Source of the DNA: an uncultured Prevotella sp.
GTDB taxonomy: Bacteria > Bacteroidota > Bacteroidia > Bacteroidales > Bacteroidaceae
Direction: 5' to 3'
NCBI GenBank assembly: GCA_900550035.1
Contig: URQS01000029.1
Span: 1-39,256 of the forward strand
DNA: 39,256 nucleotides
Of the stretch, positions 6,633 through 15,695 are shown in pieces. A model generated the notes under the pieces. That model was not told the origin of the DNA, did not search any database, and was given only the letters and a program-made list of their open reading frames with translations. The translations under genes and the position numbers were made by a program. The stretch's first letter is position 1. The number at the start of each line of letters is the position of its first letter.

Positions 6633-9188
6633 TTAGTCAAGCCACTTAACGTAGCAGAAGTCCTCACGATGAACAAGGTTCTCGTTCTTCGGGTACATAC
6701 GTACGCAGCTCTTGAATGCACCAGCTACGTCAGGCTCAAATGTAGCCTCGAATGTGTAGTTGTTGCCGTCACGGCCTACCATCTTGAATTCGCGCTTGCT
6801 GAAGATGTGGTCCTCTCCGTTCTTGTCTGTCTTGATAGAAACAAGCTCAAGACCAACAGCATCGTTCAAACCCTGCTCGTCGATAACGTAGCGAAGAGTG
6901 TACTTCTTGCCAGTCTCGGCAGCATAGAGCATAGAATCATCCTTGCTTACTACGCGAATAGAGTCCCAACGCTCTGCAACTGTCTCCTTCCAAGTAGCGA
7001 GCTCTTTGGCAAGGCGATTATTGTCGGCAGCGAGCTTTTTGAAGTTTGCAGCCTCCTTGTTGTAGAACTTTTCATAGTAGTCGTCAAGCTGACGCTTCAT
7101 TGTATAGTGAGGAGCGATAGTTGCGATAGAGTTCTTGATTGTCTTTATCCAACCCTCGCTGAAGCCCTGCTCGTTGCGGTTGTAGTAGAGCGGCAGAATC
7201 TCATTCTCAAGCAGTGAGTAGATGGTAGCTGCGTCGAGCTGATCCTGATAACCCTGATTCTGGTATGTACGCTCCTGCTTGAGAGCCCAACCTGCACCCT
7301 CGCGATAGCCTTCAACCCACCAGCCGTCGAGAACTGAGAGGTTTACAACACCGTTCATCTCAGCCTTCTCGCCAGATGTACCAGAAGCCTCGAGCGGACG
7401 TGTCGGAGTGTTCATCCAGATATCAACGCCTGATACGAGGCGACGAGCGAGTTGCATGTCGTAGTCTTCGAGGAAGATAATCTTACCGAGGAACTCAGGA
7501 CGCTGGCTGATCTCGAAGATCTTCTTAATCAAGCCCTGGCCAGCACCGTCAGCCGGGTGTGCCTTACCTGAGAAGATGAACTTAACCGGACGCTCCGGGT
7601 TGTTCACGATCTTAGAAAGACGTTCCAAATCGGTGAAGAGGAGGTGAGCACGCTTGTATGTAGCAAAGCGACGGCAGAAGCCGATGTAAAGAGCGTTCGG
7701 TGTGATACTGTCAAGAAGGGCAACAACACGTGAAGGATCGCCCTGGTTCTTCAACCATGTAGCAGCGAACTTCTCGCGGATATAGTTGACGAGCTTCTTC
7801 TTGAGTGCCATACGTGTCTCCCAGATTTCTGCGTCAGGCACATTGTAGATAGCGTGCCACAGGCTTTCGTTGCTCTGGTCGTAAATGTAGTTCTTGTCGA
7901 AATACTTAGCGTATACTTTGCGCCACTCTGTAGCTGTCCATGTCGGGAAGTGAACACCATTTGTTACGTAGCCTACGTGGCTCTCCTCCGGATAGTAACC
8001 CTTCCAGATTGGAGCGAACATGCGTTGGCTTACCCAACCGTGAAGTTTACTTACGCCGTTAACCTCTTGGCAGGTGTTACAAGCGAATACAGACATACAG
8101 AAGCGCTCTGAGTGGTCCTCAGGATTGTTGCGACCCATGCCGATGAACTCGTCCCATGTGATGCCGAGCATCTGAGGATAACCGCCCATATACTTGCCGA
8201 AGAGTGATTCGTCGAAGTAGTCGTGACCGGCCGGTACTGGAGTATGAACAGTATAGAGTGAAGAAGCACGAACGAGTTCAAGAGCCTCGTTGAACGACAG
8301 ACCTTCCTTGATATAGTCAATAAGACGCTGGAGGTTGCAGAGTGCTGCGTGACCCTCGTTGCAATGATAGATGTCTTTCTTAATACCGAGCTTCTTGAGT
8401 GTGAGAATACCACCGATGCCGAGGAGAATCTCCTGCTTCAGGCGGTTTTCGTTATCACCACCATATAGAGCGTGTGTGATAGGGCGGTCGAACTCTGAGT
8501 TCAAATCGTTATCTGTATCGAGTAAGTAGAGCTTGATGCGACCTACGTTCATTACCCATACATATGCATGTACCTGATAGTTCATGTAGGGAACATCAAC
8601 AACCATAGGCTGACCATTCTCGTCGAGCACACGCTCTACTGGGAGTGAGTTGAAGTTCTGTGCATCGTACTTTGCAATCTGCTGACCATCCATTGAGAGG
8701 GTCTGCTTGAAGTAGCCATAACGATAAAGGAAGCCGACACCACACATATTTACGTTAGAGTCAGAAGCCTCCTTCATATAGTCACCTGCGAGCATACCAA
8801 GACCACCAGAGTAAATCTTTACAACCTGATTGATACCATACTCCATACAGAAATAAGCCACAGAAGGACGTGTTGCGTCTGGCTTCACATCCATATACTC
8901 GCGGAACTTCTTGTATACCTGTTTTACCGATTCCATGATTGCCTTATCCTTCACGATAGCCTCCTTGCGCTCATAGCTAAGGCGGTCGAGAAGCATTACA
9001 GGGTTGTGTCCAACCTCTTTATAGAGATCGCTGTCAAGGCTTTTCCACATGTTGCGAGCCTCGTAGTTCCACGCCCACCACATGTTGTGTGCGAGTTCAT
9101 CAAGACACTTCAACTCTGAAGGAAGTGTAGACTTGATGGTTACCTCCTTCCACTGAGGAGTATTAGCATAGTCTGCTTTGATTTTCAT
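6633..9188 (-). CDS. glgP: Glycogen/alpha-glucan phosphorylase (GT35)
   Basis: This PLP-dependent enzyme releases glucose 1-phosphate from the non-reducing ends of glycogen or maltodextrin using inorganic phosphate. The 851-residue product belongs to the alpha-glucan phosphorylase branch that opens with an extra N-terminal domain (LDELAHNMWWAWN, about 30-42) not found in E. coli MalP/GlgP. The PLP-binding loop reads EASGTSGEKAEMNG; Lys608 is the expected Schiff-base lysine. The VEGYREGAGWAL segment after it completes the phosphate pocket. It lies 47 bases after the GT3 glycogen synthase on the same strand with no separate promoter seen, so synthesis and breakdown enzymes are probably made from one message. 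A stem-loop follows. Confidence 0.95.
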   Translation of the reverse strand: MKIKADYANTPQWKEVTIKSTLPSELKCLDELAHNMWWAWNYEARNMWKSLDSDLYKEVGHNPVMLLDRLSYERKEAIVKDKAIMESVKQVYKKFREYMDVKPDATRPSVAYFCMEYGINQVVKIYSGGLGMLAGDYMKEASDSNVNMCGVGFLYRYGYFKQTLSMDGQQIAKYDAQNFNSLPVERVLDENGQPMVVDVPYMNYQVHAYVWVMNVGRIKLYLLDTDNDLNSEFDRPITHALYGGDNENRLKQEILLGIGGILTLKKLGIKKDIYHCNEGHAALCNLQRLIDYIKEGLSFNEALELVRASSLYTVHTPVPAGHDYFDESLFGKYMGGYPQMLGITWDEFIGMGRNNPEDHSERFCMSVFACNTCQEVNGVSKLHGWVSQRMFAPIWKGYYPEESHVGYVTNGVHFPTWTATEWRKVYAKYFDKNYIYDQSNESLWHAIYNVPDAEIWETRMALKKKLVNYIREKFAATWLKNQGDPSRVVALLDSITPNALYIGFCRRFATYKRAHLLFTDLERLSKIVNNPERPVKFIFSGKAHPADGAGQGLIKKIFEISQRPEFLGKIIFLEDYDMQLARRLVSGVDIWMNTPTRPLEASGTSGEKAEMNGVVNLSVLDGWWVEGYREGAGWALKQERTYQNQGYQDQLDAATIYSLLENEILPLYYNRNEQGFSEGWIKTIKNSIATIAPHYTMKRQLDDYYEKFYNKEAANFKKLAADNNRLAKELATWKETVAERWDSIRVVSKDDSMLYAAETGKKYTLRYVIDEQGLNDAVGLELVSIKTDKNGEDHIFSKREFKMVGRDGNNYTFEATFEPDVAGAFKSCVRMYPKNENLVHREDFCYVKWLD

Positions 9189-9235
9189 AAGTTATTAATT
9201 ATTATTTATTTAGTTGTATTTTTCTTACCTTTTAA

Positions 9236-10927
9236 TTACTCGCCAGCTTTCGAGCATCTTGCCTCCGCCTTGCGCAGCGCGATGTCGTATGCTTCATAGT
9301 AATAGGTGATAAACTTGCTCCACAATGCGTGTTCTGCCAGAGCGCGTGCCTTGTTGCGTATGCGTCCCTGCTTTTGCTTTGTTGCATTGGTGAACTTTTC
9401 TACTGCAGCTTTAATGCTGTCCGCTACCTCATTGTAGTTGTAATCTGTGCGGTGGATAACCTCCACACCATCCTCGATGGTACTTTCCTTGCCAACAACA
9501 GTGTTAGCCCAAAGTCCAAAACCTGCAAGATCAGTTGTGATACACGGCACCTTGAACGCTGTTGCTTCAAGAGGAGTGTATCCCCATGGCTCATAATAAG
9601 AAGGATAAACACAGAGGTCGTTGCCCAGGATGGTATCATAATAAGAAAGGTTCACAATGCCGTCCTCGCCTGTGAGATAGCACGGAATGAACACCAGCTT
9701 TACGCGTTCGCCCTTGGCGTTGTGCATGCCGAGCCAGTTCATCATGCCCAATGCACGGTCGTTCTGTTGCTCGTTCAGCCAATGAGTGATGACTGGGGTA
9801 GGGAGCGGAGTGTCGAATTTCTCACCTTTCTCCATAGCAGCCAAACGCTCTGCCAAGTCTTCGCGTGCACAATTCACCCATGCCGGCACTTCGATAAAGG
9901 CAACGATGTCCTTCTTAAGGTTCTCTGCATTGGTGCGCAGACGATTCATAGCATCGATGAAGACATCAATACCCTTGTTGCGCCATTCGTAGCGTCCGCT
10001 TGTAGAGATGATGATTGCGTCGTCTTCAATCTCGTCGCCAGAGAGAGCACGTGCTATGTCGAGCAGACGCTTGCGGGCTGCGGCACGCTTCTTGTCGAAA
10101 GTCTTGCCCTGTGGCACAAAGTCGTCTTCGAAGCCATTCGGCAGCACTACGTCTACTGGTTTGTCCATAAGTTCCTTGCACTCTGTGGCTGTGATATCAC
10201 TCACAGTTGTGAAGCAATCTACATGCAATGCAGTCTGTTTCTCTATCGAGTGTTTGCTCTCCATATTGAGCTCGGCTGCCATTTGATCACCATTATAAGC
10301 TTCCAAGTATTCATAGAGAGGCTTGTTGTTGCCTGCAATGCTGCGTCCGATACTTGTTGCATGTGTTGTAAAAATCGTTGCTATCTGTGGCAGATGGTCG
10401 TTGATATAGAGTGCACCGAGACCTGTCATCCATTCATTGGCATGGTAAATTACCTTTGCAGACTTTTTATTGCCTCTTATCTCGCTATTATAGAAACTCT
10501 CTACAACAAGTGCTGCTGCGTATGAGAACATAGAAGCTTCGTCGTAATCGCCGTATGCATGAAGACTATCAACATGGTATTTCTCCCAAAGTTGACCATA
10601 AATCATATCCTTTTCTGCGAAATAAGGGTTGAAGTCAACAAGAATAGCTACAGGAGCGCCTGGTACGTTCCATCTACCAACCTTTACTTTTAAACCTTCT
10701 GCTTCAGTTTTCTTTCTCCATGTAGCGAAGAGTTTGTTGTCTTCTGTGAAGTATGGGTTGTTTTTTTCTCCCCAACAGTCAGGACCTATGAAAATAAGTT
10801 TGTCGCCAAGCTGCTCTACAAGCGTCTTAGCTCTCGTAGAAAGTACCGTGTATATACCTCCTACTTTATTACAAACCTCCCAACTTGATTCAAAAATATA
10901 GTCTGGAAATAAAATGTCTCTTTTCAT
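9236..10927 (-). CDS. GT3-type glycogen synthase
   Basis: This 563-residue glycosyltransferase resembles the eukaryotic-type (GT3) glycogen synthases found in Bacteroidetes rather than the bacterial GT5 GlgA. GT3 enzymes usually use UDP-glucose to extend alpha-1,4-glucan; the donor here is inferred. Seen motifs are KVGGIYTV (21-28) at the donor-binding N-terminus, FTTHATSIGRSIAG in the first Rossmann domain, SGRYEWRNKGIDVFI in the second, and the EPWGYTPLE retaining-glycosyltransferase motif with Glu446 and Glu454. The frame is open to 11071, but the first 48 codons are unrelated, A/T-rich and contain the promoter box. The ATG at 10927 gives the family start (MKRDILFPDYIFESSWE), so I chose it. 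Operon partner: glgP. Confidence 0.92.
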   Translation of the reverse strand: MKRDILFPDYIFESSWEVCNKVGGIYTVLSTRAKTLVEQLGDKLIFIGPDCWGEKNNPYFTEDNKLFATWRKKTEAEGLKVKVGRWNVPGAPVAILVDFNPYFAEKDMIYGQLWEKYHVDSLHAYGDYDEASMFSYAAALVVESFYNSEIRGNKKSAKVIYHANEWMTGLGALYINDHLPQIATIFTTHATSIGRSIAGNNKPLYEYLEAYNGDQMAAELNMESKHSIEKQTALHVDCFTTVSDITATECKELMDKPVDVVLPNGFEDDFVPQGKTFDKKRAAARKRLLDIARALSGDEIEDDAIIISTSGRYEWRNKGIDVFIDAMNRLRTNAENLKKDIVAFIEVPAWVNCAREDLAERLAAMEKGEKFDTPLPTPVITHWLNEQQNDRALGMMNWLGMHNAKGERVKLVFIPCYLTGEDGIVNLSYYDTILGNDLCVYPSYYEPWGYTPLEATAFKVPCITTDLAGFGLWANTVVGKESTIEDGVEVIHRTDYNYNEVADSIKAAVEKFTNATKQKQGRIRNKARALAEHALWSKFITYYYEAYDIALRKAEARCSKAGE

Positions 10928-10947
10928 AAAAAGTTTAATGTTGCGTG

Positions 10948-10955
10948 CAAAAATA
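10948..10955 (-). promoter_or_regulatory. -7 box for the glycogen operon
   Basis: The minus strand reads TATTTTTG, fitting TAnnTTTG, 21 bases before the preferred ATG of the glycogen synthase. No clear TTTG is present at the -33 distance. The box falls inside the alternative longer reading frame, which supports the shorter start. Confidence 0.5.
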
Positions 10956-11029
10956 ATATTTAAAAGGTAAATAAACGATTGTTGACACATTTTTTTTCGT
11001 AAAATAGCCTTATTCTTGATATAAATTCC

Positions 11030-11037
11030 TATTTTTG
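11030..11037 (+). promoter_or_regulatory. -7 box for the orphan exported protein gene
   Basis: TATTTTTGCA on the plus strand fits TAnnTTTG and lies 67 bases before the ATG at 11105. The -33 element is not recognisable. It is back to back with the glycogen operon promoter, so 10928-11104 is a divergent control region. Confidence 0.45.
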
Positions 11038-11104
11038 CATGGACATTACAGCATAATAAGTTGTCATACAAAGAACATAATGATATAACTAATACTTAAA
11101 TAAT

Positions 11105-11527
11105 ATGAAAAAAGTACCCTTTCTTCTCTTCTTCTTTCTTGTATCTCTAAAAATAATGTCACAAACAGACAAAGTGTTCAATGTTCGTATCTGTAATGAC
11201 GAATATCAAGTATATATGCATATAAATCTCTATCAAAATAACATTATTGTACCAGGCCAAGAACTTTTTGGTGAAACACCTGGCTACTTTGGTGCTATGC
11301 GCGATCCACGCAAATGGTTAATTACTTCTGCAAAGATAGAGGACAAACATACTGCCACGCTTGAGATAACAAACGACTATGGTTCTGAAGATTTGACTGC
11401 CACACTTATATTTAACCCCAAAGACGGTTCTTATGTACTAAAGCAAAAGAGTGGTAGTCGCATGAAAATTGTCGTCAATCGTAAATGGTTAAAGTTGCCA
11501 GTAGAACTAAAATTTATTGTTGAATAG
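11105..11527 (+). CDS. Hypothetical exported protein, 140 residues
   Basis: I do not recognise this family. Residues 1-19 (MKKVPFLLFFFLVSLKIMS) form a clear signal peptide with likely cleavage near SQ. The mature part of about 120 residues alternates short hydrophobic and polar stretches, as expected for a small beta-rich domain (for example VYMHINLYQNNIIV, ATLEITNDYG, LTATLIFNPKDG, KIVVNRKWLKL). It has no cysteine pair or recognisable catalytic motif. It stands alone, with its own possible promoter (11030-11037) and a strong hairpin 3 bases past the stop, between the glycogen and rhamnose operons. Codon pattern and the signal peptide make it a real gene; the function is unknown. Confidence 0.75.
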   Translation: MKKVPFLLFFFLVSLKIMSQTDKVFNVRICNDEYQVYMHINLYQNNIIVPGQELFGETPGYFGAMRDPRKWLITSAKIEDKHTATLEITNDYGSEDLTATLIFNPKDGSYVLKQKSGSRMKIVVNRKWLKLPVELKFIVE

Positions 11528-11529
11528 AA

Positions 11530-11570
11530 ACGTCCGGTTTGTAATTGGGAGAATATTACAAACCGGACGT
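11530..11570. terminator. Bidirectional terminator between convergent genes
   Basis: A perfect 16-bp inverted repeat (arms 11530-11545 and 11555-11570, ACGTCCGGTTTGTAAT and its complement) with a 9-base loop lies between the stop of the orphan exported gene and the stop of the DUF1846 gene. Flanks are A/T-rich on both sides without a long T run. It most likely ends transcription from both directions. Confidence 0.85.
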
Positions 11571-11592
11571 AGTTGTATATAAATCTAAATAT

Positions 11593-13065
11593 CTATTGAA
11601 CCTGCTTCTTTTGCACAGGTTCACATGTAAGTCCAATGCCCAATTTCTTGAAAATCTTTCTGTCCACTTCGCTAAGCATAACCGTGCAATGAACCTGACA
11701 GCCACGCAGCTTAGGCAATTGTTCCAATGCCTTGCGACAGTTCTCGTCGTTCTCAGAGAGTACAGAGAGCGCCACGAGCACCTCATCGGTATGCAGACGC
11801 GGGTTGTGACCGCCAAGATAATTGGTCTTGGTGTACTGTATCGGTTCGATCATCGACTGCGGAATGAGCTTTGTTGTGTGGTCGATTCCGGCAAGATGTT
11901 TCGTCACGTTAAGCAGAAGAGCGGCGCTACAGCCCAACAGCGGGCTTGAATTGCCAGTGATGATTGTGCCGTCCTCAAGTTCGATAGCTGACGATGTGTG
12001 TCCTGTACGCTTCAGACACTCGCGTGCTGCAACGGTGGTGCGGCGGAAGTCGGTTGTTATCTTCGCCTGGTTGAACAGCATCTGTATTTTGCTGATTTCT
12101 CCTTCGTTGCATGCGCCGAGAGCCAGCTTATTTGTAGCCTCATAGTAACGGCGAATAATCTCGTTCTTCGATGCCTCGCAGCAAACCTTGTCGTCGCTGA
12201 TGCAGAAGCCTACCATGTTCACGCCCATGTCTGTCGGCGACTTGTATGGATTCTCGCCGTAGATGCCTTCGAAGAGAGCGTTCAATACGGGGAAAATCTC
12301 GATGTCGCGGTTATAGTTCACCGCAATCTTGTTGTAAGCCTCAAGATGGAATGGGTCAATCATGTTGACGTCGTTAAGGTCTGCCGTTGCTGCCTCGTAT
12401 GCGATGTTCACCGGATGCTTCAATGGAAGGTTCCAAACCGGGAATGTCTCAAACTTTGCATAGCCCGCTCTTACGCCGTGCTTGTTCTCGTTATAGAGCT
12501 GGCTAAGACATACAGCCATCTTGCCGCTGCCCGGGCCCGGTGCGGTCACGATAACCAGCGGACGCTCGGTCTTTACGTAGTCGTTCTTTCCGAAGCCGTT
12601 GTCTGAAGCGATGAGCTTGACGTCATGCGGGTAGCCCTCAATAAGGTAGTGGCAGTAGGTCTTGATGTTGCTGCGCTCAAGACGCTGCTTGAAGGCGATT
12701 GCGGCGGGCTGTCCGTTGTAATGAGTGATGACAACCGAACCGACCATAAAGCCACGGTTCTGGAACTCGCTGCGCAAACGTAGTACATCCTCGTCGTAGG
12801 TGATGCCAAGGTCGGCGCGCTTCTTGTTCTTCTCAATGTCGGCAGCACTAATGACAATCACTATCTCTATGCTGTCACTTATCTTCTGAAACATGCGCAA
12901 CTTGCTGTCGGGCTGAAAACCCGGCAGCACGCGGCTTGCATGATGGTCGTCGAAAAGTTTGCCACCAAATTCGAGGTACAATTTTCCATCAAACTGCGAA
13001 ATTCTCTCCTTGATGTGCTCCGACTGAATGTTCTGATACTTCTCGTTATCAAATCCGATGTTCAT
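11593..13065 (-). CDS. DUF1846 family protein
   Basis: The 490-residue product matches DUF1846 in length and in its opening (MNIGFDNEKYQNIQSEHIKE) and core segments. The family is found in Firmicutes, Actinobacteria and Bacteroidetes and has no assigned reaction. A glycine-rich loop VTAPGPGSGKMA (173-184) resembles a nucleotide-binding P-loop, but the residue after Lys182 is Met rather than Ser or Thr, so ATP binding is uncertain. Other conserved-looking stretches are THYNGQPAA (114-122) and the C-terminal EVDRKIFKKLGI. It begins 6 bases after the rfbB stop and is thus the last gene of the rfbC-rfbD-rfbB operon, ending at a bidirectional terminator. Its place in a dTDP-sugar operon hints at a nucleotide or sugar role, but this is only context. 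Confidence 0.88.
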   Translation of the reverse strand: MNIGFDNEKYQNIQSEHIKERISQFDGKLYLEFGGKLFDDHHASRVLPGFQPDSKLRMFQKISDSIEIVIVISAADIEKNKKRADLGITYDEDVLRLRSEFQNRGFMVGSVVITHYNGQPAAIAFKQRLERSNIKTYCHYLIEGYPHDVKLIASDNGFGKNDYVKTERPLVIVTAPGPGSGKMAVCLSQLYNENKHGVRAGYAKFETFPVWNLPLKHPVNIAYEAATADLNDVNMIDPFHLEAYNKIAVNYNRDIEIFPVLNALFEGIYGENPYKSPTDMGVNMVGFCISDDKVCCEASKNEIIRRYYEATNKLALGACNEGEISKIQMLFNQAKITTDFRRTTVAARECLKRTGHTSSAIELEDGTIITGNSSPLLGCSAALLLNVTKHLAGIDHTTKLIPQSMIEPIQYTKTNYLGGHNPRLHTDEVLVALSVLSENDENCRKALEQLPKLRGCQVHCTVMLSEVDRKIFKKLGIGLTCEPVQKKQVQ

Positions 13066-13071
13066 AATTGC

Positions 13072-14202
13072 TTATCTATTCTTATACATTGACTCGTAAT
13101 AGTTCTGATAATCGCCAGACGTCACGTTGTCCATCCACTCCTGATTGTCAAGATACCAGCGCACGGTCTTCTCAATGCCTTCCTCAAACTGCAAGCTCGG
13201 CTCCCAACCGAGTTCCTTCTGCAATTTGCGAGAGTCGATAGCGTAGCGCATATCGTGCCCCATACGGTCGGTAACATGAGTGATAAGGTTGAGGTCTTCA
13301 CCTTCCTTACGACCGAGCAGACGGTCGACGGTGTTGATGAGGACGTGGATGATGTCGATGTTCTTCCACTCGTTGAAACCGCCGATATTATATGTGTCAG
13401 CCACCTTGCCCTTATGGAAGATAAGGTCGATAGCGCGAGCGTGGTCTTCTACGTACAACCAGTCGCGAACATTCAAGCCTTCGCCATAAACCGGCAGTGG
13501 TTTGCGATGGCGAATGTTGTTGATGAATAGTGGGATAAGTTTCTCTGGGAACTGGTACGGACCGTAGTTGTTAGAACAATTGGTCACGATGGTCGGCATT
13601 CCGTATGTGTCGTGGAAAGCGCGTACAAAGTGGTCGCTGCTTGCCTTTGCGGCAGAGTAGGGCGAGTGGGGGTTATACTTGGTTGTCTCAAGGAAGAACT
13701 CTGTGCCGTAAGCATGGTGGTGAGCAGAAGATGCTTTTGTTGTGAACGGCGACTCAATACCTTCTGGGTTTGTTAGTTCGAGCGCGCCATATACCTCATC
13801 TGTAGAGATGTGATAGAAGCGCTTGCCCTCGTACTTCTCTGGAAGGCTCTCCCAGTATATCTTCGCAGCCTGAAGCAACGACAATGTGCCCATCACGTTA
13901 GTGCGTGCGAAGGTGAACGGATCCTTAATAGAGCGGTCTACGTGGCTCTCTGCAGCGAGGTGGATAATGCCGTCAACCTTGTGCTTCTTCATGAGTTCGA
14001 GAACCATCTCGAAGTCGCAGATGTCGCCCTTAACGAATGTGTAATTCTCCTTGTCCTCGATGTCCTTCAGGTTGGCAAGATTGCCAGCATATGTAAGTTT
14101 GTCAAGGTTTATTATGTTATACTCTGGATACTTGTTGACAAAAAGTCGAACAACATGTGAACCGATAAACCCGGCACCACCAGTGATAATTATATTCTTC
14201 AT
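13072..14202 (-). CDS. rfbB: dTDP-glucose 4,6-dehydratase
   Basis: This NAD-dependent short-chain dehydrogenase/reductase converts dTDP-glucose to dTDP-4-keto-6-deoxyglucose, the second step of dTDP-L-rhamnose synthesis. Counting from the ATG at 14202 (376 residues), the NAD motif GGAGFIGS is at 8-15, the catalytic STDEVYG at 133-139 with Asp135 and Glu136, and the YxxxK pair is Tyr182 and Lys186. About 30 extra residues between STDEVYG and the YxxxK motif are usual for Bacteroidales RmlB. The frame extends upstream to 14253, but that would overlap rfbD and adds an unrelated N-terminus. It lies 28 bases after rfbD and 6 bases before DUF1846. Confidence 0.96.
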   Translation of the reverse strand: MKNIIITGGAGFIGSHVVRLFVNKYPEYNIINLDKLTYAGNLANLKDIEDKENYTFVKGDICDFEMVLELMKKHKVDGIIHLAAESHVDRSIKDPFTFARTNVMGTLSLLQAAKIYWESLPEKYEGKRFYHISTDEVYGALELTNPEGIESPFTTKASSAHHHAYGTEFFLETTKYNPHSPYSAAKASSDHFVRAFHDTYGMPTIVTNCSNNYGPYQFPEKLIPLFINNIRHRKPLPVYGEGLNVRDWLYVEDHARAIDLIFHKGKVADTYNIGGFNEWKNIDIIHVLINTVDRLLGRKEGEDLNLITHVTDRMGHDMRYAIDSRKLQKELGWEPSLQFEEGIEKTVRWYLDNQEWMDNVTSGDYQNYYESMYKNR

Positions 14203-14230
14203 AATATATACTAATTTATTAGTGTAATAT

Positions 14231-15109
14231 TTAGTTGTTATTAACCTCTGCAAGCTGCTTGATGCACACTTTCAGTGAATCGGTCCAGTAGGGAACCTTT
14301 ACACCGAATGTAGCTTTGAGCTTAGACTTGTCGAGCACAGAGAAGTGCGGACGCTTTACCGGACTCGGGAACTCCTCGCTGTAGCAAGGCTGGATGTCGC
14401 AAGTGTTGCCAGAAAGTTCGCATATAACCTTCGCAAAGTCGAACCATGAGCATACGCCTTCGTTAGAGAAGTGGTAGATGCCTGTCTTATCAAGTTGTTC
14501 TGTTTCGATTATATGTGAGATGATGTCGGCAAGGTCTCCCGCAAATGTCGGAGTACCTACCTGGTCGAACACGACCTTAAGAGAGTCCTTTGTAGAAGTG
14601 AGCATTTGCATCGTCTTCACGAAGTTCTTGCCCCACTGCGAATAAAGCCATGCTGTACGTATGATGATATGGTTGCATCCTGTGGCCTCTATCGACTTCT
14701 CGCCTGCGAGCTTTGTCTTGCCATAAACGCCGAGCGGATTTGTCTCCCAATCCTCACGGCACGGCACATTACGGTCGCCTTGGAATACATAGTCGGTGCT
14801 CACGTGTATAAGCGTGCCGTCTACTTCCTTCATAGCAGTGGCAAGATTGCCTGCAGCCGTATTGTTAAGCAGATTGGCAAAGTCGTAGTCGCTTTCGGCT
14901 TTGTCTACGTTGGTATAGGCTGCACAGTTGACAATAACGCTTACGCTGCGTTCCTTTACCATCGCACGGATGGCGTCAAGATTGGTGATGTCGAGTTGCT
15001 CGTAGCCATCTGCTACATCTGTGAAGATATAATGATGATTGCTACCAAGTGCCACACGCTGCATTTCGTGTCCGAGCTGACCGTTGGCACCAGTTACTAA
15101 TATGTTCAT
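14231..15109 (-). CDS. rfbD: dTDP-4-dehydrorhamnose reductase
   Basis: The enzyme makes dTDP-L-rhamnose from dTDP-4-keto-L-rhamnose with NAD(P)H, the last step of the pathway. The 292-residue product has the Rossmann motif GANGQLG (7-13), the STDYVF segment with Ser104 and Asp106, and the YxxxK pair Tyr129-Lys133 in VYGKTKLAGE. Length and motifs are standard. It starts 12 bases after rfbC and is followed by rfbB, so these three enzymes are made from one message; dTDP-rhamnose feeds surface polysaccharide assembly. Confidence 0.96.
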   Translation of the reverse strand: MNILVTGANGQLGHEMQRVALGSNHHYIFTDVADGYEQLDITNLDAIRAMVKERSVSVIVNCAAYTNVDKAESDYDFANLLNNTAAGNLATAMKEVDGTLIHVSTDYVFQGDRNVPCREDWETNPLGVYGKTKLAGEKSIEATGCNHIIIRTAWLYSQWGKNFVKTMQMLTSTKDSLKVVFDQVGTPTFAGDLADIISHIIETEQLDKTGIYHFSNEGVCSWFDFAKVICELSGNTCDIQPCYSEEFPSPVKRPHFSVLDKSKLKATFGVKVPYWTDSLKVCIKQLAEVNNN

Positions 15110-15121
15110 AGTTATAGATAT

Positions 15122-15676
15122 TTAAAAAGTAAACGGAGAATCGAAGTCTTTCAACAGTGCATGCTTAGTGTCTTTCTCGCTCAAGATAGCCTTGTCGATA
15201 GGTATGCGCCAGTCGATGCCTAACGATTCGTCGAGAATAGATATTCCGCCATCGGCTTCCGGATGGTAGAAGTTGTCGCATTTATACTGGAATACGGCTG
15301 TCTCACTCAATACTGCGAAGCCGTGCGCAAAACCTTTGGGTATAAAGAACTGACGATGGTTGTCTTCTGTCAGTTCTACAGCCACATGTTTACCATATGT
15401 CGGCGAACCTTTTCTAATGTCTACAGCAACATCAAGAACAGCACCTTTAACGCATCTTACGAGTTTGCTCTGTGTGTAAGGCGGACGTTGGAAGTGAAGA
15501 CCACGCATTACGCCATATGACGACATACTTTCGTTGTCCTGGCAGAACTCTATGTGTCCTATCTTCTCGTCAAATTCTCGCTGTGAAAAACTCTCAAAGA
15601 AATATCCTCGAGCATCTTTGAAAATACGTGGCTCAATAATAACCACTCCTTCAATATCGGTTTTAATTACTTCCAT
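15122..15676 (-). CDS. rfbC: dTDP-4-dehydrorhamnose 3,5-epimerase
   Basis: This cupin-fold epimerase inverts C3 and C5 of dTDP-4-keto-6-deoxyglucose. Counting from the ATG at 15676 (184 residues), the catalytic base His61 sits in RGLHFQ and the acid Tyr131 in QYKCDN; FIPKGFAHGF (111-120) is the conserved strand near the active site. An upstream in-frame ATG at 15706 would place the TACCTTTG promoter box inside the gene, so the shorter start (MEVIKTDIEGV) is preferred. It is the first gene of rfbC-rfbD-rfbB-DUF1846. The fourth enzyme of the pathway, the thymidylyltransferase RfbA, is absent from this window. Confidence 0.95.
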   Translation of the reverse strand: MEVIKTDIEGVVIIEPRIFKDARGYFFESFSQREFDEKIGHIEFCQDNESMSSYGVMRGLHFQRPPYTQSKLVRCVKGAVLDVAVDIRKGSPTYGKHVAVELTEDNHRQFFIPKGFAHGFAVLSETAVFQYKCDNFYHPEADGGISILDESLGIDWRIPIDKAILSEKDTKHALLKDFDSPFTF

Positions 15677-15695
15677 ATCAGTGTTATTGTTTTTG

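Noticed and set aside
9329..10525. 398-codon open frame opposite the glycogen synthase
   Set aside because: It is the antisense shadow of a well-conserved gene; its translation is cysteine-rich with no domain.
10928..11071. Extended N-terminus of the glycogen synthase
   Set aside because: The 48 extra codons are not family-like and include the promoter box; the shorter start matches the family.
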